From Prevotella scopos JCM 17725 (GTDB lineage Bacteria > Bacteroidota > Bacteroidia > Bacteroidales > Bacteroidaceae): a stretch of 64,000 nucleotides of DNA. Shown piece after piece: positions 9,836 to 18,991 of this stretch. Every line of letters begins with the position of its first letter. Positions within the stretch are counted from its first letter, which is position 1. Both the position numbers and the translations under genes were made by a program. The notes beneath the pieces were generated by a model. The model saw only the letters and a list, made by a program, of their open reading frames with translations, had not been told where the DNA came from and did not search any database. Where the stretch lies: positions 62,001 through 126,000 of the forward strand of contig NZ_CP072390.1 in NCBI RefSeq assembly GCF_018127785.1, given 5' to 3'.

Positions 9836-10084
9836 ATTGTTAATCATGATATTTATAACAAAATGGATTTATACCGATGAAATCAATAATATGATATCGA
9901 AAGGGACTAAACAAAGTTTGAAGTAGAGAGAGGGCTTTTAAATATATAAAAGTAAATTCGTACAAGGGGAAACAATAACAACAATTAAAAATAAGACGTG
10001 CGAAAAATCAATATATAAGAATATTGATTTTTCGCACATAAATATTCTTTGCATTCTATTAATAATAGAAAGAAATACAGATAA

Positions 10085-11650
10085 CTATAATTTTAGTACC
10101 ATTTCATCGAAGTTATCTGGATTTATTGACTTCAAACGGACGCGAGATCGGTAAGCATAAACCGTTGCTTTTGAGCATCGAAGGAAGGAACAAATGAGTT
10201 CATTCTCATTTACGCCAAGGCGAATGAGTGCAAAGATACGAAGATCAGTCGAGAGATGCCCTGCTTGTTTAGGAACAATCTTCTCATTTGGTTTGAGTAA
10301 TGCATTAAAATCCTCTACGAAGTTTGGGAAAAGACCGAGGAAGGTCTCATCAAAACTTGAATAGAAGGAATCTAACTCACGGTCAATAATCTCCTGTGAC
10401 TTCAATGTGTTCAGCAGTTCCGTACGTTTGTTAGCTGTGACAAGACGATAAATCTGCTTACGATAGCTGTCGAGTTTGTCGATGTAAGCGGAGCACTCAC
10501 TAAGGAAGCGAGTGATATACTCATCCTTAATATTATTTGATTCTTTCAGCAATTCGTTTGTGTTAGAAAGGCGCGCACGAATAGCACGTAATTCTACAAC
10601 ACGACGACGCGTATAGATAATCATAACCAACAAGAAGACAGACAAAAGACTTATAAGCACAAGAGCAGCTGTAAGTCTGAGTGCACGACTCTTCGTTTCA
10701 CGCTCATGTGACTTTTCTATTGCAGGCCATACGTCAGCCATGGCAATCGTGCGCTGACGTGCATTACAGAACACGGCGTCAATCATAGCGTGATCCATAT
10801 AGGCATAAGCGCGTTTTGTATCACCTTCTTCAAAAAGAATCACAGCCAATTGCTGTAGGGCAAGATATTCCTTTACTGAGTTACGAATATCAGAGATAGC
10901 AGCCGCAATAAGATATTGTTTCTGAGCCTCCACATTCTTTTCCCTACCATAAATATCAGCAAGCGAGATAGACACAAAAGCTGTTTGACGGTCGCCAGGT
11001 TTCAAGTGGTGATAGGCATCAATGAGAATTTTCTTTGCTTGCTCATACTGTTGGCGATTAACAAGCTGTTCAGCACGTGACCAAATGTCAGGAGATTGGT
11101 TATTATCTACGACAGAATCGTTACAAAGTTTCTCCATTTGCTTGTACTGCTTCCTCTGCGAAGGGATTAAAGCGGCATCAGCAAGTGTACGATAGAGAGT
11201 CTTTCGCGTAGAGAAATAATAGAAAGACAAGTCTTGGCTTATCTCACTTCGAGGAATGGAGTTAACAATATCACTTGCATCCTTAAGCTGTCCACCCCTT
11301 ATCAGGAGGTAGGCAAGATTAAGTTTTGTATCATTCACCTTACTCTGACTGCCCATTGCCTTTGCTATTTTCTGCTTTTCCATGGCATAGACTATAGCAG
11401 AATCTACAGAATAAGATGTATAAAGATTGAATAGCTTGTTGGATAAATCGTAACGATCTTCCATTCTCTTAGCGGTATGAAGTTGTTTCTTTACACTGCG
11501 TATAACATCCTCATATTGTTTGTCATACTGGGATGACATGGCTATCTCATGGTCGAGATCGTCAAGTGTTGGTATTTGGGTCTGTGCATTAATAAGTAAT
11601 GGCGTACATAATATTACACAGATGATTACAATTCTCTTCATTTGCTTCAT
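10085..11650 (-). CDS. DUF6377 family membrane-bound regulator (second copy)
   Basis: About 521 residues from the ATG at 11650 (MKQMKRIVIICVILCTPLL), chosen because it gives a signal peptide ending INAQ; an in-frame ATG at 11674 exists but would add eight polar residues. Layout as in the protein at 1097: TPR-like helical periplasmic region (about 30-325), membrane segment (about 330-350, LTAALVLISLLSVFLLVMII), coiled coil, and a C-terminal helix-turn-helix (STDLRIFALIRLGVNENELI, then SKATVYAYRSRVRLKS). It lies upstream of the GH66 gene on the same strand, separated by about 900 bp containing mobile element A. It probably senses a glucan breakdown product and controls the dextranase-like gene; this is inferred from position. 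Confidence 0.85.
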   Translation of the reverse strand: MKQMKRIVIICVILCTPLLINAQTQIPTLDDLDHEIAMSSQYDKQYEDVIRSVKKQLHTAKRMEDRYDLSNKLFNLYTSYSVDSAIVYAMEKQKIAKAMGSQSKVNDTKLNLAYLLIRGGQLKDASDIVNSIPRSEISQDLSFYYFSTRKTLYRTLADAALIPSQRKQYKQMEKLCNDSVVDNNQSPDIWSRAEQLVNRQQYEQAKKILIDAYHHLKPGDRQTAFVSISLADIYGREKNVEAQKQYLIAAAISDIRNSVKEYLALQQLAVILFEEGDTKRAYAYMDHAMIDAVFCNARQRTIAMADVWPAIEKSHERETKSRALRLTAALVLISLLSVFLLVMIIYTRRRVVELRAIRARLSNTNELLKESNNIKDEYITRFLSECSAYIDKLDSYRKQIYRLVTANKRTELLNTLKSQEIIDRELDSFYSSFDETFLGLFPNFVEDFNALLKPNEKIVPKQAGHLSTDLRIFALIRLGVNENELICSFLRCSKATVYAYRSRVRLKSINPDNFDEMVLKL

Positions 11651-11837
11651 TCTTATCTTTGAACATGATACCATTATTTATGTAACGTTACAATTAATGG
11701 TTTTAGTATGTGGTAATGTAAGTAAGTAAGATGCTTCATGTAAGAATAGAATAACCACAGAGGAACGTAGGTCACCTTTCAACGGATATAACCCTTTGAT
11801 TTTCTATGCAATAACGTTTCTCTGCGGTACTTCTATC

Positions 11838-12521
11838 TCATACCTTAATTCCGCAGAACAAAATCTTATCATTCCACCACATAATGCAGATTATACCTGC
11901 ACAAACTGCGCCAATGAAAAATATAGAAGAAATGACATACCAAACTGCATTATTCTTATGACTTTCAAATTTATGGAAATAGCCTATATGTTCCTCATTT
12001 TTTGACCCAAGAAGTGGGTAAACAGTAAGGAAAGACTACAAGTGATAATAAGAAATATAAGGAAATGGGAATTCTGAATTTCTTGAAAACTGATAGAATA
12101 AGCATTTCATAAGGAACAAACATAAAAGCTAATGTTTCTTCTGCATGCGCAATACCTATTCCTATATTTATATCATAAAAAAAACGACTTCCATCGTTTT
12201 ATACACATTTCTTATATAGTGCTCTAACGTTGGATTATTTTTCTGAATATAGCCAAATGGATTCAAAAATATAGCCGTTTGCATACACGATTGATAAAAG
12301 GTCCAAGTATTCGTATCGGAATATGATAACTCTATCTTTCTGCACAATATAGAGAATATAATAGTCTTATTACAAATAGTTTCATATCTAAAAAACGTAA
12401 TCTTATAAATATTTTTTGATTTTTGCTTTGTTTCTTTACTAATACTAGTAAGTTGAAGGTGTGTCAAAATCTTCCCCCCCTTCAATAGTTTTCTGGAAAG
12501 ATATGGTCTTTGTTTGTACAA
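11838..12521 (-). pseudogene. Probable decayed membrane-protein gene with frameshifts
   Basis: Three overlapping minus-strand segments read as one protein if homopolymer indels are allowed. The first (12521-12168) ends just past a T8 run. The next frame continues as YDINIGIGIAHAEETLAFMF and FRIPISLYFLLSLVVFPYC, then stops after a run of six A. The third frame gives NAVWYVISSIFFIGAVCAGI and ends at 11838. Two or three clear membrane helices appear only when the frames are joined. A G7 run near 12474 may be another break. I do not recognise the family. It follows the SH3-domain gene on the same strand. Confidence 0.4.
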
Positions 12522-12545
12522 TCCACTTATCCTTCTTAAAATTAT

Positions 12546-13187
12546 TTAATCAAACATGAGTGTTATCATTTTCTTTTTAATATCCACAGAGCATTTATCA
12601 AATGGTAGTATTCGTTTACGATATATATATCCAATAAATAAACTCCCATCGTCAGAATAAGCCCTGCACCAATCACTTCTCCAAATTGGGGTATATAAAA
12701 ATATCTGGTTCCTACGAATCTTTGTCTTTACTTTTGACTTCGTTGAGGGTCTCTCTCTGACATAGGTGAAACCATCTGGGTCATTAATCACAGCAGGAAA
12801 TTTCATGTAATCCTCTTTATATAGAAGATTACATCCTTTACTATCATAGACACAATTGATATCAGAATATCTGAAACTGCGAGGTGGTTCAGTAGTTACC
12901 ATAAAATACAGTGCTTTATCACCCAAATCAAGTTCTACAACGGAATCTAACGGGTTACCGTAACTGAAGACGTGAGCCTTGGTGATTGCTGCAAAAATAA
13001 TACTATCACTTTTGTCTTGATAGAGCGACTTGACAGAATAAGTATTGTTCCCTATATCTATGCATTTTGACTGGCATGTTCCTAACACTTTATAAAGATC
13101 ATATATACAATCTTTACAAGATTGTTGTGCATGTGAGGATAAAAAATATCCGCATGCCAAAATTAACACAATTGTATATTTCTTCAT
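12546..13187 (-). CDS. Secreted protein with bacterial SH3 domain, function unknown
   Basis: A 213-residue protein with a signal peptide (1-20, ending SHAQ). The middle region contains several cysteines (SCKDCIYDL, GTCQSKCIDI) that may form disulfides. Residues about 137-195 (DPDGFTYVRERPSTKSKV... WCRAYSDDGSLFIGYIYRKR) form an SH3b-like domain; such domains bind peptidoglycan or proteins in the envelope. No enzymatic motif is visible. It stands alone between a strong terminator and a decayed gene. Confidence 0.65.
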   Translation of the reverse strand: MKKYTIVLILACGYFLSSHAQQSCKDCIYDLYKVLGTCQSKCIDIGNNTYSVKSLYQDKSDSIIFAAITKAHVFSYGNPLDSVVELDLGDKALYFMVTTEPPRSFRYSDINCVYDSKGCNLLYKEDYMKFPAVINDPDGFTYVRERPSTKSKVKTKIRRNQIFLYTPIWRSDWCRAYSDDGSLFIGYIYRKRILPFDKCSVDIKKKMITLMFD

Positions 13188-13260
13188 AATGTGAATTTAA
13201 TAAGCAAGTGCACATTTACTTAATTAGTTCGTAAAAGCACTCTCTTGGTGTTTTGAAATT

Positions 13261-13304
13261 CGTGAATTCAACAAGTAAATTTGCACTTACTTGTTGAATT
13301 CACG
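13261..13304 (-). terminator. Perfect 18-bp inverted repeat, probable terminator of the upstream lipoprotein gene
   Basis: CGTGAATTCAACAAGTAA (13261-13278) pairs perfectly with 13287-13304; the loop is 8 nt. It lies 77 bp past the stop codon at 13381. A partial third copy of the arm plus loop occurs at about 13205-13222 (AAGTGCACATTTACTT). Confidence 0.6.
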
Positions 13305-13380
13305 AGAAATACATGTAGTATTCCTGCCTATGATTATATAAACAATGTGTTTATTATCAAATAATCTTCATTGTCTTTGC

Positions 13381-15219
13381 TTATGGAAGATGAACAATAT
13401 TGGTGTAATAAGACATATCATGGTATCGTTCTACTCTATTCGCACTTCCACCATCTTTATAATCCACGAATGGTATGAACCTACTGTCATAATCATTAAA
13501 AGTTCCAAGGAAGTTTAATCCGCTTGTTTCTATTGGCATGTAATACCATCCCATCGGGTTGAATCCATTATAAGGGGCATTAAAAGACATTTCCTTTGAA
13601 CGAATAAAATCCTTCTGCCCTAAGTAATAATTATAATAGAATCCGTTGCTACCATTCAATTTATAATCTACTTGAATACCAAAGTTGTCAACAATATTGT
13701 TATTAGGATTTTTTAAATCAATATTCCAACCATCTTTACAAATAAACTTAGAATAGCGTACTCCGCCAGTGACTGCTGATGGAGAAGCAACTCCAGAACC
13801 TGTATTGATTACTTGGTAAGCCTTATTTTTAGCTACAACTTCTGTATAACCAGTACCTGCTGCTAAACAAATAGACTTTCCCGCAGGTATCGATGTTGTA
13901 GAGTTTCCTGGCATACCGACACTGCTGCTTCCTCGGCTCAGTGCTTTGAGGTCAGTCAGATTAGCAACATATAATGCTCTATAAGGAGGTACATTCAATG
14001 GGTTTGGACTCACAAGATAATAGCCTTTCAACGATACAGTCTCTCTTGAGGCATTTGTTATTTCAATCCAACTATTCTCTCCATTTTCTGCAGACGAGTG
14101 GTAATACTCTGTTATCATCAATGCTCCACGTGTCTCTTTTAGACTTGCATTGATACTGAAATTATATGTATCACCCTCTTTGAAGTCAACAATGGCTTTC
14201 GCTTCACGACAGAATCGATTACGCATAGACAAGAAGTCAATCTGTGGGGCTACTGCTCCAGTCTTGCTATCAGCCTCACTGCGGAGGATAACTCTTGCTT
14301 TTGTCGTACTGGTTACGCCTGGTGTAGCCTTTACCCAGATATAAAAAGGCTTGGTATATTTGGTTGTTCCTGCTCCATCAGCCTCACCACCAATAGCAAA
14401 ATTATTGACTTTAATCGTGTCACATTCGTCCAAAACTTTTCCCTGCCGTCTGTCTATATTAATTCTGTATGGACTTGGTTTCCATACAGGAGAAGTTTGA
14501 GAGAGATCGAAGGTACCATCCATGTGAAGCACGTCAGACTTCAAAGCGATAGAATAGACATTGCTCTTATAAAACATATCCGACTTTGCTCTAACGCCAA
14601 TCCAGCTACCTAACATTAAAAACTGAACTTTAGCGTGCTTTGCCACAGGATCTACTTTCGTCAACTTCGAATAAAGTGGGATGTTATAATCGTATGAAGT
14701 TGCATCAATTTCCTTTGGTCCAGAAACCCTCATAACGCCATCAGTGCCAATACCTTGTGTCCATGCACCATTTTCTACACCATCCTCCTTACCTGTAGCC
14801 GATGCTACTTGCAGTTTAGATAAGTCAAAATATGCTGGTACTGAGAATGTAAAGTAACCCTTATTGGCAGAAATAATCTGCAAACCCTTATCAATCTTAC
14901 TACTGATTCGGTGTGCTCCATCAGTAATATAGACAAATAAGGGAATCGTACTTCCAACCTTCCAGTTGTAAGTCAATGACCCTTGTTTGTCGTAGGTGAT
15001 AGGTGTACGGGTCATAGCGGATTGTTCGGTATCCCATACAGCTGTCATCTGCTTTGCGTTCACCATTTCCTCTACATTCTTATCCAATGTAACATCAACG
15101 GTGATAGTCGTTTCTTCATTACTTTTATTTTGTTCAGCTGAGTTAATGTCATCCTGGGAACACGCTGCTACACCAAGTGTTATAACTGCATAAACAACAA
15201 ACTTTAAAACTTTGTGCAT
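13381..15219 (-). CDS. Large surface lipoprotein, fimbrillin-like N-terminus and lamin-tail-like C-terminus
   Basis: About 612 residues from the internal ATG at 15219, chosen because it gives a lipoprotein signal peptide (MHKVLKFVVYAVITLGVAAC, lipobox VAAC). The reading frame continues open upstream to an ATG at 15426, described separately. Residues about 60-350 resemble fimbrillin/Mfa-type domains (TRTPITYDKQGSLTYNWKVG, WIGVRAKS). From about 365, LMITEYYHSSAENGENSWIE and TNASRETVSLKGYYLV look like a lamin-tail/DUF4876-type immunoglobulin fold. Probably displayed on the cell surface; the ligand is unknown. Confidence 0.65.
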   Translation of the reverse strand: MHKVLKFVVYAVITLGVAACSQDDINSAEQNKSNEETTITVDVTLDKNVEEMVNAKQMTAVWDTEQSAMTRTPITYDKQGSLTYNWKVGSTIPLFVYITDGAHRISSKIDKGLQIISANKGYFTFSVPAYFDLSKLQVASATGKEDGVENGAWTQGIGTDGVMRVSGPKEIDATSYDYNIPLYSKLTKVDPVAKHAKVQFLMLGSWIGVRAKSDMFYKSNVYSIALKSDVLHMDGTFDLSQTSPVWKPSPYRINIDRRQGKVLDECDTIKVNNFAIGGEADGAGTTKYTKPFYIWVKATPGVTSTTKARVILRSEADSKTGAVAPQIDFLSMRNRFCREAKAIVDFKEGDTYNFSINASLKETRGALMITEYYHSSAENGENSWIEITNASRETVSLKGYYLVSPNPLNVPPYRALYVANLTDLKALSRGSSSVGMPGNSTTSIPAGKSICLAAGTGYTEVVAKNKAYQVINTGSGVASPSAVTGGVRYSKFICKDGWNIDLKNPNNNIVDNFGIQVDYKLNGSNGFYYNYYLGQKDFIRSKEMSFNAPYNGFNPMGWYYMPIETSGLNFLGTFNDYDSRFIPFVDYKDGGSANRVERYHDMSYYTNIVHLP

Positions 15220-15426
15220 TGTGAAAGGTTCTTCAAAAAAGAGTGAAACTTGTTTGGCTTGACCACTAATATGTGTTGATTCATCAGTGTCATATTCCTC
15301 TGTCTCATCATCCATGTTGTGTCCTTGGGAACCATCAGGGAGATTACCAGAGCCTGTTTCTAAGACAGAATGTTCCTGTATGACAGGTATAACAGCCATA
15401 GTGGGAGAAAGATATTCTTTCTTCAT
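15220..15426 (-). other. In-frame small-peptide-like segment upstream of the lipoprotein
   Basis: Codes for 69 residues beginning MKKEYLSPTMAVIPVIQEHS, followed by VLETGS, then an acidic tail (MDDETEEYDTDES). It has no stop before the lipoprotein ATG at 15219, so translation from 15426 would produce a fusion that buries the lipoprotein signal peptide. The start strongly resembles the separate 55-residue peptide encoded at 52398-52565, also just upstream of a large lipoprotein. It may be an independent start, an ancestral two-gene arrangement fused by loss of a stop codon, or a translational coupling device. Confidence 0.5.
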
Positions 15427-15569
15427 TTTAGTATTAATAGTTTTGGTTAATAAAACATAGAGTTTTCTATCCCACGCAAGGGTCAGATAGTTAGACTTGA
15501 ATTGATTTTATAAATTTAAAGTCAATCAGGTAGATTTGGGCTTGTAGTCAATTTGGCTTTGTTATAATA

Positions 15570-15610
15570 TATAATCCCCCGAAAGTCTTGGCGACTTCTG
15601 AGGGATTATA
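15570..15610 (-). terminator. Terminator of pnp
   Basis: TATAATCCC (15570-15578) pairs with GGGATTATA (15602-15610), enclosing an inner AAGTC/GACTT stem. It begins about 18 bp after the pnp stop. Confidence 0.7.
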
Positions 15611-15627
15611 TTATTAATTACGAACGA

Positions 15628-17868
15628 TTAATCGTTATGCTCATTTTCGTTATTTTCACGACGTGGACGGCGCTCTCCATCACGACGTGGACGACGGTCA
15701 CCACGTGGGCGACGCTGTGGCTCAACGTACCCCTCTGGCTTCTCAAGCAACACGCGGCGTGAGAGTTTGTATTTACCAGTCTTTGGATCAATCTCAAGGA
15801 GTTTTACCTTAATCTTATCGCCTTCCTTGATACCTGCCTCTTCAACAGTTTCAAGACGCTTCCAGTCGATTTCTGAGATGTGAAGCAAGCCGTCCTTACC
15901 TGGCAGAATCTCAACGAAGCAGCCGTATGGCATGATAGAACGTACTGTACCCTCATAAACTTCACCAATCTCTGGAACTGCGACAATAGACTTAATCTTA
16001 CCAAGAGCTGCATCGATTGAATCCTTATTAGGCGCAGAAACCTGTACTTTACCAACACCATCAGTCTCCTCGATAGTGATAGTAGCACCAGTTTCCTCCT
16101 GCATCTGCTGGATAATCTTACCACCAGGACCGATAACAGCACCGATGAACTCCTTAGGAATCTCCAACTGTACGATACGAGGAACCTGTGGTTTCATCTC
16201 AGCACGTGGCTCTGCAATTGTCTCAGTCATAATGTTGAGGATGTGCTCACGAGCAGCCTTTGCCTGCATCAATGCCTTCTCAAGAATCTCAAATGACAAA
16301 CCGTCACACTTGATATCCATCTGAGTTGCGGTCAAACCGTCCTTTGTACCAGTTGTCTTGAAGTCCATATCGCCCAAGTGGTCCTCATCACCGAGGATGT
16401 CACTTAGCACAGCATACTTATCTTCTCCTGGGTTCTTGATAAGACCCATAGCAATACCTGATACTGGCTTCTTCATTGGAACACCTGCATCTAACAATGC
16501 AAGTGTACCTGCACATACTGTAGCCATTGAAGAAGAACCATTAGACTCGAGAATCTGGCTTACCAAACGAACTGTGTAAGGGAAGTCAGCAGGAATCTGA
16601 CCCTTCAAACCACGCCATGCAAGGTGACCATGACCAATCTCGCGACGGCCTACACCACGCTGAGCCTTAGCCTCACCTGTACAGAATGGAGGGAAATTAT
16701 AGTGAAGGAGGAAGCGCTGGTAGCTCTTCTCCAATACGTTATCAACCATCTTCTCGTCCATCTTTGTACCGAGCGTACAAGTAGAGAGAGACATTGTTTC
16801 ACCACGCTGGAAGAGAGAGCTTCCGTGTGGCATTGGCAAAGTATCAATCTCGCACCAGATAGGACGAATCTCATCTGTTGCACGACCGTCCATACGCTTG
16901 CCTGTATCAAGTACGCTACGGCGCATAGAGTCACGCTGAACATCAGCAAAGTAACGGTCAATAAGTGTGTGTTTTTCTTCGAGGTCGTCTTCTGAAAGGT
17001 CTGTGTGAGCGGCATCATAAGCCTCAACGAAATCAGACTTAATCTTGTCGTATGTCTCTTCACGGTGCTTCTTGTCGTCGTCACCGCTCTGAGCCTGAGC
17101 GTAGCAAGCGTCGTATGTAGCCTTGGTAAGCTCTTCGCGCAACGCTTCATCGTTAACTTCATCTTCGTATGCACGCTTAACATCTGTGCCACAAGCCTTT
17201 GAAAGCTCTTCCTGCATTTCGCACATTGGCTTGATAGCCTCGTGTGCTGCCTTCAAAGCACCGATGAGATCTTGCTCAGAAACCTCGTCCATCTCACCCT
17301 CTACCATCATAATGTTGTCTTTGGTAGCACCAACCATGAGGTCCATATCAGCTTCCTTCATCTGCTCGAAAGTTGGGTCGATAACATACTCGCCGTTAAC
17401 ACGTGCAACACGAACCTCTGAAGTTGTATGCTCGATTGGAATATCTGAAGCTGCAAGCGCTGCAGAAGCAGCCAAACCGGCAAGTGCGTCAGGCTGATCA
17501 ACACCGTCAGCAGAAAGCAACATTACCTGTACATAAACTTCACAGTGATAATCAGATGGGAAAAGTGGACGAAGAACACGGTCCACAAGGCGTGATGTTA
17601 GGATTTCGTCGTCATTGGCTTTGCCTTCGCGCTTGGTGAAACCACCAGGGAAACGACCTGCGGCAGCATACTGCTCGCGATAATCAACTTGCAAAGGCAT
17701 GAAGTCTGTGCCCGGAACTGCCTCTTTAGCTGCACAAACAGTGGCGAGAAGTACTGTGTTACCCATGCGGAGAACTGCTGCGCCATCGGCCTGCTTTGCA
17801 ACCTTTCCGGTTTCAATTGAGATGGTTCTTCCATCTGGCAATTGAACTGTTTTCGTAATTACGTTCAT
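15628..17868 (-). CDS. pnp: Polyribonucleotide nucleotidyltransferase (PNPase)
   Basis: A 746-residue cytoplasmic enzyme that degrades RNA from the 3' end by phosphorolysis. Two RNase PH-like domains are visible (about 1-145, with [10 protein letters not shown]; and about 310-540, with [20 protein letters not shown] and [18 protein letters not shown]), then a KH domain (about 555-615, with [15 protein letters not shown]) and an S1 domain (about 625-700). The C-terminus adds an Arg-rich tail ([20 protein letters not shown]) ending in an acidic stretch, probably an RNA-binding or protein-contact extension. It is a single gene with its own promoter and terminator. Confidence 0.98.
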   Translation of the reverse strand: MNVITKTVQLPDGRTISIETGKVAKQADGAAVLRMGNTVLLATVCAAKEAVPGTDFMPLQVDYREQYAAAGRFPGGFTKREGKANDDEILTSRLVDRVLRPLFPSDYHCEVYVQVMLLSADGVDQPDALAGLAASAALAASDIPIEHTTSEVRVARVNGEYVIDPTFEQMKEADMDLMVGATKDNIMMVEGEMDEVSEQDLIGALKAAHEAIKPMCEMQEELSKACGTDVKRAYEDEVNDEALREELTKATYDACYAQAQSGDDDKKHREETYDKIKSDFVEAYDAAHTDLSEDDLEEKHTLIDRYFADVQRDSMRRSVLDTGKRMDGRATDEIRPIWCEIDTLPMPHGSSLFQRGETMSLSTCTLGTKMDEKMVDNVLEKSYQRFLLHYNFPPFCTGEAKAQRGVGRREIGHGHLAWRGLKGQIPADFPYTVRLVSQILESNGSSSMATVCAGTLALLDAGVPMKKPVSGIAMGLIKNPGEDKYAVLSDILGDEDHLGDMDFKTTGTKDGLTATQMDIKCDGLSFEILEKALMQAKAAREHILNIMTETIAEPRAEMKPQVPRIVQLEIPKEFIGAVIGPGGKIIQQMQEETGATITIEETDGVGKVQVSAPNKDSIDAALGKIKSIVAVPEIGEVYEGTVRSIMPYGCFVEILPGKDGLLHISEIDWKRLETVEEAGIKEGDKIKVKLLEIDPKTGKYKLSRRVLLEKPEGYVEPQRRPRGDRRPRRDGERRPRRENNENEHND

Positions 17869-17991
17869 CTAAAATTTTAAAATACTTATTGTTTTGACCA
17901 ACATCTTTGGGAACCAAAAGTGGTAACTATGGGCAAGACTCGAATGCCTTTACACTTACCTTCTCACGCGTTCCGAAAAAATTAATCCGTG

Positions 17992-18023
17992 CAAATTTAC
18001 CTATTATATATGTAACACCCAAA
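17992..18023 (-). promoter_or_regulatory. pnp promoter
   Basis: On the minus strand: TTTG (18023-18020), 20-bp spacer, then TAAATTTG (17999-17992). It gives a leader of about 117 nt, long enough for the autoregulatory cleavage site known for pnp in other bacteria, although no specific structure was confirmed. Confidence 0.7.
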
Positions 18024-18085
18024 TAAAAACGAATTTATTTTAGCTCTGCCAATTATCAGATGTTAAAACGTTTATCTTTATTGTA

Positions 18086-18388
18086 GGCTCTATAGCGAAT
18101 TGTGTGGGTTGTGTGCTGATATTCCATCGGTTTGGTGTGGGTGCTCAGCACATGTGGTGCGGGTGCTCAGCACATGTGGTGCTGGTGCTTAACACTAATG
18201 GTGCGGATGGTATGCACCACATGTGCGAAGGTTTAACACCATTGCTGTATATGGTAGGGTAGGGATTTAATGTGAGTTAAGCATATTAAAATGAAGGTCA
18301 ATCTGGAGTTGTGTCTAGTTGGAGGCTATACCTTTCAACAATATTTTAGGCTCTATGACGAATTACCCACACGATTCGTTATAGAGCC
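18086..18388 (+). mobile_element. Non-coding mobile element (MITE-like), copy B, 303 bp
   Basis: The 5' end begins GGCTCTATAGCGAATTGTGTGGG-like sequence (18086-18108) and the 3' end is its near-perfect inverted repeat. The last 40 bp (18349-18388) form a 15-bp hairpin. Exact 8-bp target duplication TTATTGTA at 18078-18085 and 18389-18396. Internal palindrome array at 18148-18226. About 110 bp after the array is highly conserved with copies A and C (for example ATTGCTGTATATGG and GTTGGAGGCTA). It sits about 60 bp upstream of the pnp promoter. Confidence 0.9.
18148..18226. repeat. Array of four 13-bp palindromes, period 22 bp (copy B)
   Basis: Units 18148-18160, 18170-18182, 18192-18204 and 18214-18226. 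The first two and the last are GCAC-N5-GTGC and the third is ACAC-TAATG-GTGC. Spacers are GGGTGCTCA, TGGTGCTTA and GGATGGTAT. A fifth, degenerate unit seems to precede the array. Confidence 0.9.
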
Positions 18389-18611
18389 TTATTGTAAGCT
18401 CTCTTAATACGTTCTTTCCCTCTTTTTGCATAAATCCAAGAATATAGGACAATGACACATTCTTCTTCGTGTAGGTTGACGAGTTCTCAGTTAATGTGTA
18501 AATGGGGTGTTTGACTTTCTTGTCTGTTTATTTGTGAAATTCGTTTCGATAAAACACAGCACACAAAGGTAGTCATAATTATGAATTATTATACTGAAGT
18601 TTTTTACACAA

Positions 18612-18731
18612 ACAAAAAAGGTTTCGCATCACTGCGAAGCCTTTCGTTTAACATCAAACTTACTCACGTAAGTTTTGTGTCCTTGTACTAACTCAAATAA
18701 TTAACTTTAATAACGACTATTTTTCTATTTG
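18612..18731 (-). ncRNA. Candidate small RNA of about 120 nt between pnp and the helicase gene
   Basis: A minus-strand -7 box, TAACTTTG (18745-18738), is followed about 55 nt later by a perfect hairpin (about 18675-18656, 8-bp stem, 4-nt loop) and then by a strong intrinsic terminator (about 18644-18617, 12-bp stem with one wobble) with a U-rich 3' end. The region lies between two divergent genes, so this terminator serves neither. No open reading frame with a credible start is present. The -33 element is not clear. Confidence 0.5.
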
Positions 18732-18953
18732 ACAATGCAAAGTTATAAAAAAACCACATAAAAAAATGTAATTCAAGAAAATTTGCTTATACTTTTTAGA
18801 CTTTATAACAGAAGATGTGTTATCGTATTCTTTTTTTAATAGCTTATGATAAAATACATTCTTTGAAAAAACTTTTTTTTAGAATTCAAACGAACTTTTT
18901 CTCCTCAATTCTTATATATTTCTTTCCATCCTATTGATTTATAAGAGGTTTTA

Positions 18954-18985
18954 TTTGCGCATCTCAACTTCTTAACGTACCTTTG
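18954..18985 (+). promoter_or_regulatory. Promoter of the DEAD-box helicase gene
   Basis: TTTG (18954-18957), 20-bp spacer, TACCTTTG (18978-18985): a full consensus promoter. Transcription is expected to start near 18992. Confidence 0.75.
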
Positions 18986-18991
18986 CATACA

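Noticed and set aside
11796..12005. A plus-strand 69-residue open frame
   Set aside because: It overlaps the minus-strand membrane-protein remnant and has no promoter or recognisable feature.
16624..17202. Open frames on the strand opposite pnp
   Set aside because: Their sequences are antisense shadows of a highly conserved gene and show no protein-like features of their own.
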